Source: Gloeobacter morelensis MG652769 (GTDB lineage Bacteria > Cyanobacteriota > Cyanobacteriia > Gloeobacterales > Gloeobacteraceae). Taken from it: DNA of 64,000 nt. The stretch is from contig NZ_CP063845.1 of assembly GCF_021018745.1 (NCBI RefSeq), positions 2,480,001 through 2,544,000 of the forward strand, in the 5' to 3' direction. Shown in pieces: positions 42,450 to 51,420 of this stretch. The notes beneath the pieces are model-generated. The model did no database searches. It was not told the DNA's origin and saw only the letters and a program-made list of their open reading frames with translations. Position 1 is the stretch's first letter; the number at the start of each line of letters is the position of its first letter. The position numbers were made by a program, and so were the translations under genes.

Positions 42450-44726
42450 ATGTACCACCTGATTGGCGCCGCCCCGACGGGGCCTGCATCGCTGAGCGTC
42501 ACCTCCGGCGCCATCAAGGCGATCCAGGACGCGCTGCTGACGATGACCACGCTTTTTGAGGCGGGGTTGCTGCCGACAGTCCGTTCGATCGGCCTCGGTT
42601 TTGCGATCATCATGTTGCTCATTTACCTGGTCAAAACCTTCTGGAGCTACAGCACCGGCGAATCGAACAGCCTGCCGATGCCCATCGGCACGGCGGTCTT
42701 TCGCTTTGCCCTGGTGCTGGTGCTGCTTACCGGCGGGGCGACCGCCAGCCAGGTGGGTCTACCCAAAGGCGACGGCACCGGCGGCTCCATCCCCAGCCTC
42801 GCCCCCGGTGAGGTCGCCCCCGGGGACAATTACACCGCCATCGCCTGGGGCATCTCCGCCTTTGGGCAAGGAGCTTTGGCGGCGGCAGAAAACGGAGCGC
42901 TCAAAGCCCTCAACGACGCGCGCCAGAACTGGAAAGTCGCCGTCCAAAAACCCGATCCGACCGTAGGCGGCGTACCGCAGACCGAAACGGAGACCAGCGG
43001 TAACCGGGGCGGTTCGACGGTGGACAGCACCGAACAGGCCGGAGCGGCCACCGTCGATACCTCCAAAGACGTCTCCAGCCAGACCCCCACCCAGCAGCCG
43101 GGCAACAACAACCCGATCGCCGGCGCGAAAGAATTTGCCAAACAGATCCTCTCCGGCTGGTCCACGACTTTAGCCGGGGCGGTGATCGACCTGCTGCAGA
43201 TGCTGCTTGGTCCGATCGTCTTCATGTTCATGATGATTCATCATCTGATTTTGCTGGTGCTCTGGGTGCTCGGGCCGCTGACGGTCGGTCTGATGATGTA
43301 CGACACCCGATACTTCAAAAGCTGGATCGAGCAGTACGTCCAGGTCAGCCTCTGGCCGCTCATCACCGAACTGATGATCGGCATGGTGGCCTTCATGCGC
43401 GAAGGAATCAACATCGACAGCGCCAACCCGGCCGGCCCCTGGATCTCGGTGGCCTTCACCCTCGCCATCATGATTGGCCTGTTGTGGGTACCGAAGATGG
43501 CCCAGTTCTCCGAAGGACTGGCTGCCAGTGCCGGCGGAGCCCTGATGGGTGCGGCGGTGGGCACAGCGGCGGCGGCGACCGGCGCCGGGGTGGCAATGGC
43601 GGGTGCTGCCGCCGGTTTTGCCGGCAGCGCCGCCCTGAGCGCCGGGGTAAACGCCGCCACCGGCAAAAGTTTCGCCTTCGGCTCCGGAGGGCGCTTCATG
43701 CAGCGGATGGCCGACGGCAAATTCACCCAGGACCGCGCCGCTTCCTACAGCGCAGGCATGCAATCTGAGTACGCCAAAGATCCTTCCGGCAAAGTTGGCC
43801 AGGATTATGCTTCGGCCAGACAGAGCGGCTTTAACGGCAGCGTCGATGAATGGATCGGCAAGCAGGCCCAGCAGCAGGCCACCCAGGAGCTGCGGCAGCG
43901 GCAACTCGAGCGCTCCAGCAGCACCGGTCTTGGGGCCGTACCCGGCCGGGTGGGGGCGGCGGCGGCCGCAGTAGCTCAAAGCCCGCTCGGCAAAGGGATC
44001 TCCGCCGCGGCGGGCTATGCGGCCGAAGGTGCGAAGGAAGTAGGCGGAGTAATCGCCTCAACGCCGGTGGGCAAAGCCGTCGCTGCCGCCCCGGCCCGGG
44101 CCTCGGAGGCGGCCCGGGCGGTGGCTGAAAGTCCGGCAGGCAAAGCTGCAGGCAAAGCTGCACAAAATGTGGCGGCTGTTCCGGGCAAGGTGAGAGAGGC
44201 AGCAGGGGAAGTGGGCAGTGTGATCGCTTCCACTCCTGTGGGCCAGGTGATTGCTTCTGCCGCCGGCAAAGTGGTCGAAGCGGCCCAGAAGATCCGCGGG
44301 GGCGGTGACGACGACGACAAAACCCCCCCTCCCTCCGGCGGCGAGAGCTCCGGCTCCCCTACGACCGGCCGCCCAGAAGGCGGCGAGCCCGGCACTTCCC
44401 CAGCCGGCGAATCCCCCCCGACCCAGCAGCTCAATATCCCTATCCCTTCCAGCCCCCAACCGGCTGGGGAGAACAGCAACAGCGCTTCCACTTCGACCCC
44501 GACCAGCCCCTCCCCAGAAACCAGTACCCAGAACCCCTCCAGCAACCAGGAAAACCCCACCTCCCCGCCGAGCATCCTCCAGACCCCCCCCCTCAGCGTG
44601 GGCCCATCCCCCGAGCAACCGCCCCCTGCGCCTCCTGCCGCCGAGAACAACGCCCAGAGCGGCGAAGAACCCCAGCGGACCCGACGCGATCCGAGGCGCA
44701 ACTGGAAAAAAGGCAAGAGCGAATAG
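42450..44726 (+). CDS. VirB6/TrbL-like channel protein with long disordered tail
   Basis: A 758-residue protein. Residues 1-360 form about six membrane segments (for instance LGFAIIMLLIYLVKTFW, VIDLLQMLLGPIVFMFMMIH and PWISVAFTLAIMIGLLW) as in VirB6/TrbL/TraG-N proteins. Residues 370-590 are Ala-rich with imperfect repeats (GVIASTPVGKAVAAAPARAS; SVIASTPVGQVIASAAGKVV). The final ~140 residues are Pro/Ser-rich and end in a basic tail (RTRRDPRRNWKKGKSE). It is last in the operon, followed by a terminator. Confidence 0.72.
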   Translation: MYHLIGAAPTGPASLSVTSGAIKAIQDALLTMTTLFEAGLLPTVRSIGLGFAIIMLLIYLVKTFWSYSTGESNSLPMPIGTAVFRFALVLVLLTGGATASQVGLPKGDGTGGSIPSLAPGEVAPGDNYTAIAWGISAFGQGALAAAENGALKALNDARQNWKVAVQKPDPTVGGVPQTETETSGNRGGSTVDSTEQAGAATVDTSKDVSSQTPTQQPGNNNPIAGAKEFAKQILSGWSTTLAGAVIDLLQMLLGPIVFMFMMIHHLILLVLWVLGPLTVGLMMYDTRYFKSWIEQYVQVSLWPLITELMIGMVAFMREGINIDSANPAGPWISVAFTLAIMIGLLWVPKMAQFSEGLAASAGGALMGAAVGTAAAATGAGVAMAGAAAGFAGSAALSAGVNAATGKSFAFGSGGRFMQRMADGKFTQDRAASYSAGMQSEYAKDPSGKVGQDYASARQSGFNGSVDEWIGKQAQQQATQELRQRQLERSSSTGLGAVPGRVGAAAAAVAQSPLGKGISAAAGYAAEGAKEVGGVIASTPVGKAVAAAPARASEAARAVAESPAGKAAGKAAQNVAAVPGKVREAAGEVGSVIASTPVGQVIASAAGKVVEAAQKIRGGGDDDDKTPPPSGGESSGSPTTGRPEGGEPGTSPAGESPPTQQLNIPIPSSPQPAGENSNSASTSTPTSPSPETSTQNPSSNQENPTSPPSILQTPPLSVGPSPEQPPPAPPAAENNAQSGEEPQRTRRDPRRNWKKGKSE

Positions 44727-44740
44727 CATACCCCACAGAC

Positions 44741-44766
44741 TCCCGGCCCCCGCCGGGATTTTTTTG
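44741..44766 (+). terminator. intrinsic terminator of the main T4SS operon
   Basis: TCCCGGC, a four-base C loop and GCCGGGA are followed by seven T residues. It lies 15 bases after the VirB6-like gene, so it closes the five-gene operon. Confidence 0.85.
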
Positions 44767-44825
44767 ACGAGCATCGACAGCGAATCTGTCAGGAATTGCC
44801 CTTCTAGAGATTGAAGACAACCGAT

Positions 44826-45005
44826 CCGCTTGTATGGCGGCTCGCTGGGCGCAGCTCCAGAAAAAAGCGCAACGAACCCGATTCCACCAGCAGCAGTCTG
44901 CTGTGCGTGCTGCACCTTGAAAATCGAGATTCAACCGAGCACAGCCAGGCCGATCGGACCAAGGAATCCTGCATCAGGATTCTTCGCTCTGATCGGTCCG
45001 GCCAG
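44826..45005 (+). promoter_or_regulatory. structured leader element, copy E2
   Basis: Parts in order: hairpin CCGC...GCGG (44826-44840), GGGCGCAGCTCC (from about 44847), CTGTGC-GTGCT-GCACCTTGAAAATCGA (44901-44927), then a composite hairpin (AAGGAATCCTG/CAGGATTCTT inside CGGACC/GGTCCG). The order and core match E1 and E3. It ends about 95 bases before a pentapeptide-repeat gene and follows the T4SS terminator. Confidence 0.7.
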
Positions 45006-45099
45006 GTAGCACTGCTACTTCCATCAGCGGCAATGTGGGAATCTCTCACATCACCCGGGCCTTGTCAAAACTGTTTACCATAATCAAGGCTCTAATCCA

Positions 45100-46221
45100 A
45101 TGTCTAACATCGTTACCGTCGCTCAAAAACTACCTGCTAAACTACAGCTTCCTGCAGATATAAAAACAATGCCGGAAGAAATTTCCAACTACGAGAATTG
45201 GGATTTAACTCGAATGCCTAATCTCAACCTCCGTTTGGAAAACACTGCTTGGGGCAATTTCAATAATGCCCAAATGCAGCGCCTCAACATGGCAGGCTGC
45301 GATCTGCGATGTGCAGAATTTACTGGTGCCAACCTCGAAGGTGCAAACCTCAGTGGTTCCGACCTGCGGGGTGCAAAATTACAAGGTGCTAACTTAACTG
45401 GTATAAACTTGCACGGAGCAGATCTAAGTCACGCGGATCTTCGAGATGCGTTGCTTAGCCGAGCCACGCTAGTAAGCGCCGTATTGCAGGGAGCGAACTT
45501 AGAGAACGCTACCCTCGAAAGCGCCAATCTCTACCATGCCAATCTTGGGGCAACCATCCCTGAAGATCTTGATCTGACGGGTGAAACAACCCTTTCTTGG
45601 ACCCTGGTTCTTCCCGGGGGAGCTAATTTACTGAACGCCAACCTCAAAGGCGTCAACTTGAGCGGGGCGAACTTGAGCTTTGCTCAGCTAGGCTTCGCCG
45701 ATCTCAGCGGCGCAACCCTTACAGGTGCTGTCGGAATCGGTGCCAGCTTTTTTAGGACTAACTTAAGTCGCATACAAGCTGGTGAACTCATCTTGACGCG
45801 AGCTACGCTAACCCGGGCAAACCTCGCCGGGGCGTACCTGCGCGAAGCGATACTTCGACAGTGCGAGATGTCGCGCTGCAACTTGAGCGGACGAGTTGAT
45901 CTTTACGAAGCAAACCTCGTAGAAGCAACGATGGTAGGAGCCGATCTGACAGGCGTCAGCCTGACTTTTGCAAACCTCACCAGGACAGATCTCAACAGGG
46001 CGCAAATGGCTGGAGCAGAGCTATTCGAGGCAACGCTTTGTGGCACAATCCTCGACGGTGCCGACCTGAGAGAAGCCAACCTATGGACCGATATTTCTCA
46101 GGTCGATCTAAGCGGTGTGGAGTTGCGGCAAGGGGTAAAAATTAAACCCCAAGCCGTTGATGCTGCCACTCGCCCGGTGCCTCCACCACCAGTGGGTTTG
46201 CGCAGGCGCTGGGTGGACTAG
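45100..46221 (+). CDS. pentapeptide-repeat protein
   Basis: A 373-residue protein. About 45 non-repeat residues are followed by A(N/D)LxG pentapeptides across residues ~60-345 (ANLEGANLSGSDLRGAKLQG; ANLKGVNLSGANLSFAQLGF), interrupted by a ~20-residue loop (TIPEDLDLTGETTLSWTLVL). The right-handed beta-helix is expected to be soluble. The last 25 residues are proline-rich. It is preceded by leader E2. Codon use is lower in GC than the T4SS operon. No enzymatic motif. Confidence 0.88.
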   Translation: MSNIVTVAQKLPAKLQLPADIKTMPEEISNYENWDLTRMPNLNLRLENTAWGNFNNAQMQRLNMAGCDLRCAEFTGANLEGANLSGSDLRGAKLQGANLTGINLHGADLSHADLRDALLSRATLVSAVLQGANLENATLESANLYHANLGATIPEDLDLTGETTLSWTLVLPGGANLLNANLKGVNLSGANLSFAQLGFADLSGATLTGAVGIGASFFRTNLSRIQAGELILTRATLTRANLAGAYLREAILRQCEMSRCNLSGRVDLYEANLVEATMVGADLTGVSLTFANLTRTDLNRAQMAGAELFEATLCGTILDGADLREANLWTDISQVDLSGVELRQGVKIKPQAVDAATRPVPPPPVGLRRRWVD

Positions 46222-46397
46222 TGTTTGCCCGGCTTGAATCCGATTGATAGTTGCAGCATTGCAGAGGTTCGGTCTTCGACTGGGCCTCTGCTTTTTGGTT
46301 TTTGGAGGGCTTCTGATTTTCCTTGCACGTCTGATTGGACAAACAAATACATCAATAATTCGGGCTACAATGAGTGCGTCTATCGAGGTGGGTACAG

Positions 46398-46586
46398 ATG
46401 ACGCCTGCTCAGGCGGTTGCTGCTTTGACTGCCTGTGTTAACTTGACTGCTATGTACCTGGCCATCTACCTGGTGCGCATTGACGAGCGTACGGGTAAAG
46501 TCTTTATTCTTGCCGGAGACAACTTTCAGGTGTTGGTAGATCGCAACGGCGCCCTGGAGTATCCTAATGAGTCCGACGAATTTTGA
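46398..46586 (+). CDS. DUF6888-family small protein
   Basis: A 62-residue protein with the family core ACVNLTAMYLAIYLVRIDER, then TGKVFILAGDNFQVLVDRNG. A GAGG site precedes the ATG at 46398. It overlaps the DUF6887 gene by 20 bases, the usual arrangement of this cyanobacterial pair. Function unknown; the two-gene overlap is reminiscent of toxin-antitoxin modules, but nothing in the sequence proves that. Confidence 0.7.
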   Translation: MTPAQAVAALTACVNLTAMYLAIYLVRIDERTGKVFILAGDNFQVLVDRNGALEYPNESDEF

Positions 46587-46764
46587 ACAGATGACCACTG
46601 CCCAACTGCGCGCCTACGTGCTTGAGCACCGCGACGATGAAGCAGCTTTCCATGCCTATATGGATCGCCTTTACGCCGCACCGAAGACGGCGAGCTTCCC
46701 CGCAGGCGGTGACGTGCGAGCACAAATCGAAGAGGTACTTCGCCGCAGGCGCGGTGAGCATTAA
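46567..46764 (+). CDS. DUF6887-family small protein
   Basis: A 65-residue protein with the signature NFEQMTTAQLRAYVLEHRDD then EAAFHAYMDRLYA, diagnostic of DUF6887. It overlaps its DUF6888 partner. The same frame stays open after the stop (from AAGAKHTEASSAGF to YFSLPGSSGSLL, ending about 46970), hinting at decayed coding sequence just downstream. Role unknown. Confidence 0.75.
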   Translation: MSPTNFEQMTTAQLRAYVLEHRDDEAAFHAYMDRLYAAPKTASFPAGGDVRAQIEEVLRRRRGEH

Positions 46765-47066
46765 GCAGCCGGAGCCAAGCACACAGAAGCTTCCTCGGCA
46801 GGCTTCCAAGGTTCAACAATCACTGAAGCTGCCGGCGATACAGTTGCCTGGCCGGAGCCCCCGACTCCAGTAGAGCTACGCCGAAGCCGGGTAGCGTACA
46901 GGCCTGCGGGGTCGGGTAGTTACTTCTCGTTGCCAGGCAGCAGCGGTTCGCTCTTGTAGCGGCTATCCGCTTTTGGGTCTTGAGGGCTTCTGGTTACTGA
47001 CATCGGCTGCAAAAAGCGGTTCTGCCCTTGCCAGTTGAGTGATAGAAGCCAAGGAGAAGATTCGCG
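46765..47066. other. gap with a coding remnant
   Basis: No intact gene. A frame continuing after the DUF6887 stop (WPEPPTPVELRRSRVAYRPA, then GSGSYFSLPGSSGSLL) looks like the tail of a lost protein. An AAGGAG site at the end belongs to the next gene. Confidence 0.3.
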
Positions 47067-47507
47067 ATGAGCCGCCTGGGTCTGGACCTTAAAGCTCTTA
47101 AAGATATGCCGGGGGCCGCCGAGCGCGCCCGCAACCTTTCTGGTGAGCGGCTGACGATTGTGGCGCTGAGTGTCGCCCTCGGGACTATGACGCTGCTGTG
47201 GCAGAGCGAAAGACTCAAACCAGCCCCCAGCTTCGTTGTCACCCAGGAAGGTTCGATTGCGGCCGCCAGGCCCACCGATCCGAATCTGCGCACTCCCGAA
47301 GAAATCAAGGTGTTTGCCGAGCGCACCTGGCGCGGTCTGTACGGCTGGAACTACGATCTATCACCTAGTCTTTGCGAATGCAAGAAAATGTATTGGCAGC
47401 GCTTCAAACCATCTGCCCGAAAGCGCACTTCAAAGGAGCGAACACTACTGCGAGCAACCCCCGAAGCCGCTCGCTCCACCAAGGGCGGCAATAAAAAATG
47501 CAAATAA
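47067..47507 (+). pseudogene. VirB8/TraE-like gene, truncated
   Basis: Residues 1-95 give a one-helix membrane protein (LTIVALSVALGTMTLLWQSE) followed by RTPEEIKVFAERTWRGLYGW, a pattern of VirB8/TraE-like T4SS proteins (membrane anchor, then the start of the periplasmic domain). After LYGWNYDLSP the sequence turns into a basic, cysteine-bearing tail (CKKMYWQRFKPSARKRTSKE) unlike the family, so the periplasmic domain is lost. The 47-52 kb region is full of IS elements. The VirB8 link is inference and moderate at best. Confidence 0.42.
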
Positions 47508-47553
47508 GGGAAGAATATATTGAGGTAACGGAATTTGAAACATAAAACTCTTG

Positions 47554-47814
47554 TTAGCAACTCCAAATAACATCAGTCAGGATTGCTTTAGTGAAGACAG
47601 TATCCTGAAGGACGGCTCCGATAAAACATGCCCCAGTCAGATCGGCTCCAGTAAAGTCTGCATTGTGGAGGTAAGCACAGGAAAAGTCTGCCCCCTTCAA
47701 AACTGCTCCCCTAAAGTTTGCATGAGCCAGAAATGCGCTCGTAAAGTTAGCTTCGGACAGTTCTTGACTGTCAAAGTCTGCTTTGATTAGCATGCCGTAT
47801 CTGTAGTCGTGCAT
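47554..47814 (-). CDS. short pentapeptide-repeat protein
   Basis: An 86-residue protein of about twelve pentapeptides (ANFTSAFLAHANFRGAVLKG; ADFSCAYLHNADFTGADLTG). Intact, with a small N-terminal cap (MHDYRYGMLIKADF). A CGTGGGA/TCCCACG hairpin lies about 35 bases upstream of its start (47846-47872) but it does not match the E-type leader. Confidence 0.8.
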   Translation of the reverse strand: MHDYRYGMLIKADFDSQELSEANFTSAFLAHANFRGAVLKGADFSCAYLHNADFTGADLTGACFIGAVLQDTVFTKAILTDVIWSC

Positions 47815-47941
47815 TGATAGGTTTTCTGTTTTGAGGATAAAAGTCGTGGGACATGGGGTATCCCACGGACTGCTGAAGTTATTAATGCCGCGGTTGTTGA
47901 GCCTATAAACGGTTACTCAGCTGTTCGGAAAATAGGAGCAG

Positions 47942-48325
47942 TTACTCTCGATCGCGGCGATAGTTAAGGTAAAAACTCTCTACGATCTGCGCCAGCTCAT
48001 CTACTCCTTCTTCAAGAATCCTGAATACTGGTAACTGAGTTCTTTCAATGAGATTGCCCTTGTGTTCGAGCAATTGAGCTGTGGTACAGTTTTGATTGTT
48101 TAGAGTGATTGCCAAAGGGTCGGCACCAAACAATCGCAACATTGCAAGCTCATCTTCAATCGGTCTAATCTGATACTGAATATCTTCTAGACCATCATAG
48201 AAGAGCCTGCCAGGGGCATGCTGGATGATCGCTGCTTTTGCATTGCACGAGATAATAATCTCTGAGCCAAAAGGTGCCGGCGGATAGAAATGCGCTCCCT
48301 GACCTTCTTCAAGGGGTGACAGACA
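47942..48325 (-). pseudogene. DUF1611-like protein, C-terminal fragment
   Basis: An open frame of about 128 codons with no start, cut at its N-terminal end where the IS4 transposase gene begins. It reads EEGQGAHFYPPAPFGSEIII, AAIIQHAPGRLFYDGLED and LRLFGADPLAITLNNQNCTT, then TQLPVFRILEEGVDELAQIV, resembling the DUF1611 C-terminal domain (HxxGR motif followed by a TGLPxxDP-like part). The family link is inference. The missing first half is not elsewhere in the window. Confidence 0.55.
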
Positions 48326-48328
48326 AGG

Positions 48329-49480
48329 CTACGTGACGCTCAGCATCAACCTTGCAGCCCGCAACCCGCGTCGATAGTCCCGGGCTTTGTTCCTACAGGT
48401 GTCTATCAAATTGTCGAGCCAGTCACCCAAACCCAGCACCGCCTGTGCCCAGTGCCAAGCGTACTGGCCAACCCGAAAAGGGCTGTGACGCCGCAAGCGT
48501 CGCTGCTTTTCTTGAACCCTGCCGGTGTACTTGTCCACCCCTATTCGCTCCAGTTGCAGACCGTTGAGCATCGCTGCACTCCAGGCAATCGATGCTAACA
48601 ACAGTACCCGCATCATCCGTTCCTGACTGACGCGTACTTCTTCAAGATGGTAGCCACAGGATTTGACGTCTTTGTGCCAAACTTCGATTCCCCAACGGTC
48701 AGCATACAGCTCAAGTGCTTCGTGTAACTTTGGCCGGTCTGTCAAAATATACCAGCCTTCACCCGGTTGCATATTCCGGATTTTTCGTTTCCAGATACAA
48801 GCAATATTGAACGGCTCGAATCCCTTGTTTTTACGATTTTTGGTGACGCGCACTCCGCCAAGAAACATCGACATTCCAGGTTGTAGTTCCAAAGACTTTA
48901 GCGAGCGAAAGTCTGCACCTTGTTGTCGAATATATTCACTGATTTTTAATCTCAAGCAAAAGCCGGCCTTTCGACTGCGCAACCAATTGGCCAGCTTGAC
49001 ACTGCAAAACTCTCTGTCCCCCAACACCACGACGCGATAGGCAGAAAGTAGAGACAGAACCGGTGAGAGTAACAGTTGTTGGTCTTCGAGGTTACTGTTG
49101 CCAGGATGGTCGAGCAAGGTCCAATTGAGTGGCAAGGCATGTCTATGCCACACCAGGGCCACTGTCAGCACGTTGTAGTGCCACCAGTCGGTGCGGTCGA
49201 TCGCCAGTTTGAGTGTGGTTGTCTTGGAAAAGTGGGTCAGTACCAGGTACAAAACCAATGGGAACCAAGCCTCGAAAATATTGAGTTTGTCGAGGGTGAG
49301 AAAGCGTTGGAGAGCGCGCTTGCGACTGTCGGCAGTGATCGGCAGCGGCAGTGCCTGGGAGAGTTTGCCCAAGGCGAGCTGTTTGTGGGTTTGCAAAGTG
49401 GCGACAAGCAAATGCAAAAACAGAGACTGTCGCGCAGTGAGCAGGTGTGCGAAGAAGGTCTGGTAGAATGCAGGCATCAT
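48329..49480 (-). mobile_element. IS4-family transposase
   Basis: A 383-residue DDE transposase. Motifs are LKLAIDRTDWWHYN (first D), VVVLGDREFCSVKLANWLRS (second D) and LYADRWGIEVWHKDVKSCGY (Y-(2)-R-(3)-E-(6)-K-like signature of IS4). The frame is intact. It is next to the truncated DUF1611 fragment, showing where it inserted. Terminal inverted repeats could not be fixed with confidence. The start at 49480 is the first of two adjacent ATGs. Confidence 0.85.
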
Positions 49481-49541
49481 TGTTTTTTTGGATGGACTTG
49501 GGCGACATCCCAAGTCCATTTTCCTATGTAGGCTTACTGGA

Positions 49542-50584
49542 TTAAAGCAAATATCGCTTGACTGAGTGCCCTTTCTTTGCGAAGCGGTTCTCTATCGCCT
49601 CCACGAGTGCTTTTTCTAGAGCAGATTCTTCAGTAAAGCTTTTTCCTCTCAGTTCATCGTACTTCAAATGTAGCCACTCGCCCTCAATAAGGTTCTGCTG
49701 GGGGCTGTACGGTGCGATAAAAAACATGTGCAACCCTTGCCTATGCCACAACCTCCAGTGCTTCTGGATTTTCTTGCTTTTGTGAATCGATGCATTGTCC
49801 TGAACGATCACGGTCGGCTGGCCCGTCGCCAGAAAATGTCTCCAGGCTTCCCGTGCCTCCTGCTCCATAATCTTCAGATATTCCTCACTCGTAAAGTTCT
49901 TCTTGATCAGGGCATATTTGAAATCTTTGCTCGGTTCCCAAATACCCAAGATGCTCTGACGTTTCGCCGCTTCTTTGGGTTGCTTAATGTGCTTTTGCCG
50001 GCCAATCTTCATCCAGGTGTAGTTGACTGTGCTTTCCCCGTCTTTTCCCGTCTCATCCAGATACTTTAATCGGATGAAACCATCTTCTGCCGACGCTTTG
50101 AGCTCGTCGAGCTGTTTTTGCCTCTCCTGCCGGAGCTTTGGATCCGCTCCACCAGGACTTTTGCGTGTGCGTTTCCAGACGTAGCCATTTTTTTTAGCGC
50201 CCTGCGCAGCGGCACCGCGGACATACTGACCCCGCGCTCCGCCAAAAGCAACTCGGACAACTGCCGAGCGTTGTACGTTTGCTCGTCTTCGAGAATGCGC
50301 TTCTCAAGACAGGCCAAGTCCTCTTGCGTGCATCTTGATTTCCCGCCACGACCGGGAGCTTCATAAAGACCTTCAATGCCACCATCCCACCAACGCTGAA
50401 ACGTCTCACGTATCGTCTGCTGATGGCAATGGAAGAATTCTGCGATGCGAGGTACCGTCCAATCTCTTGCGGACAATCTGAGGGCTTCAGCCCGCTGTCG
50501 AACCCGAGACGGTACCGTACTGTTCTGAGAAAGTGCGAGCAAGGCCAGGTCTTCATCGGCAGAGAGATGGATCTTATGAGGCAT
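49542..50584 (-). mobile_element. IS630-family transposase in two frames
   Basis: The N-terminal frame (50584 to 50066) carries the helix-turn-helix (RDWTVPRIAEFFHCHQQTIR), and the other frame (to 49542) carries the DDE domain (DGFIRLKYLDETGKDGESTV, VIVQDNASIHKSKKIQKHW and APYSPQQNLIEGEWLHLK). The frames overlap around an A8 run at 50188-50195 on the minus strand (CTAAAAAAAATGG), where a -1 shift joins ALKK to NGYVWKRTRKSPGG. Programmed frameshifting is known for IS630 members, so the element may be functional rather than broken. Confidence 0.82.
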
Positions 50585-50713
50585 AGTCTGAAAGATGCGG
50601 CATCCTCAGTATATTCAGTTTTTCCCTATCTTCCTACTTATGTAGCGATGCCTGGAATGCTTGTCCAGTCCGGTTTGTGAGCTACTCTGTCACCCCTTGA
50701 ACCCTCCTACAGT

Positions 50714-51180
50714 ATGTTGCGACGAGTGCTCATGCAAGTCGATTATCAGCAATATGCTACCTGCATCCCTCAATTCTTGAATGTCGAACCCTTGCCTGGT
50801 GAGACGATTGCCCTGGATGGCAAAGTACTCAAGGGTTCTTACTGTGTACAACATATAACCCTAGCAGTGAGCCTCACCCTGCCATTCAGATCGTTCATGC
50901 CTATCTGGTCGAACGCGGCTGGATAGTTGGTCATCAGCAGGTGGGCCAAAAAAGTAACGAAGTTAAAGCCTTGCCCGAGCTGATAGAGCAGTTGAAGTTG
51001 AAGGGAGTGGTGTTCACTTTCGACGCCATCAACACTCAAAAAAACTGCGAAATTATCGTGGCAAGCGAAAATCACTACATCGCCGCGCTCAAGGACAACC
51101 AGCCAAAGCTGTTAGAGCGGGTACGGGAGAACTTTCAGGTTGAAGAGCAATGGGAAAAAGCCCTCCTGAGTTCAAGGTGA
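50714..51180 (+). mobile_element. ISAs1-family transposase remnant
   Basis: Pieces of an ISAs1 (H-repeat) transposase in at least two frames: PGETIALDGKVLKGSYC, IQIVHAYLVERGWIVGHQQV, then SNEVKALPELIEQLKLKGVV and FTFDAINTQKNCEIIVASEN. The N- and C-terminal parts are missing and a frameshift separates the first two pieces. Inactive. Confidence 0.75.
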
Positions 51181-51318
51181 GCAGCAGCCCTTCATGGCAA
51201 AGTCAGCGAGCAGCCGCAAGCGCAGGTTGGCAAAGTTTGTAAAGCCGTAGCCCCGGCGTTTGATTAACTTGATGCGGTTGTTGATGCCCTCCATCACTCC
51301 ACTACTCGATCGACTGAT
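51172..51318 (-). mobile_element. ISL3-family transposase C-terminal fragment
   Basis: The final ~45 residues of an ISL3 transposase: SGVMEGINNRIKLIKRRGYG then FTNFANLRLRLLADF, a hallmark of the family. Everything upstream is absent. It abuts the ISAs1 remnant on the other strand. Confidence 0.72.
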
Positions 51319-51420
51319 AAAATAGTTGGAGTCTGTATAGTAAATTACGCAAGTGATCTTGGCAAGGAAAGTATCATACTGTCTCAGGCAGGAGCAGCTG
51401 ATGACCACCCATACGGGTGG

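Noticed and set aside
9239-44726. One large integrative conjugative element covering all T4SS and relaxase genes
   Set aside because: Core genes (xth, nrdR, Bax inhibitor family) lie inside, there is no flanking integrase, and no direct-repeat att sites were found. The dispersed arrangement is reported instead.
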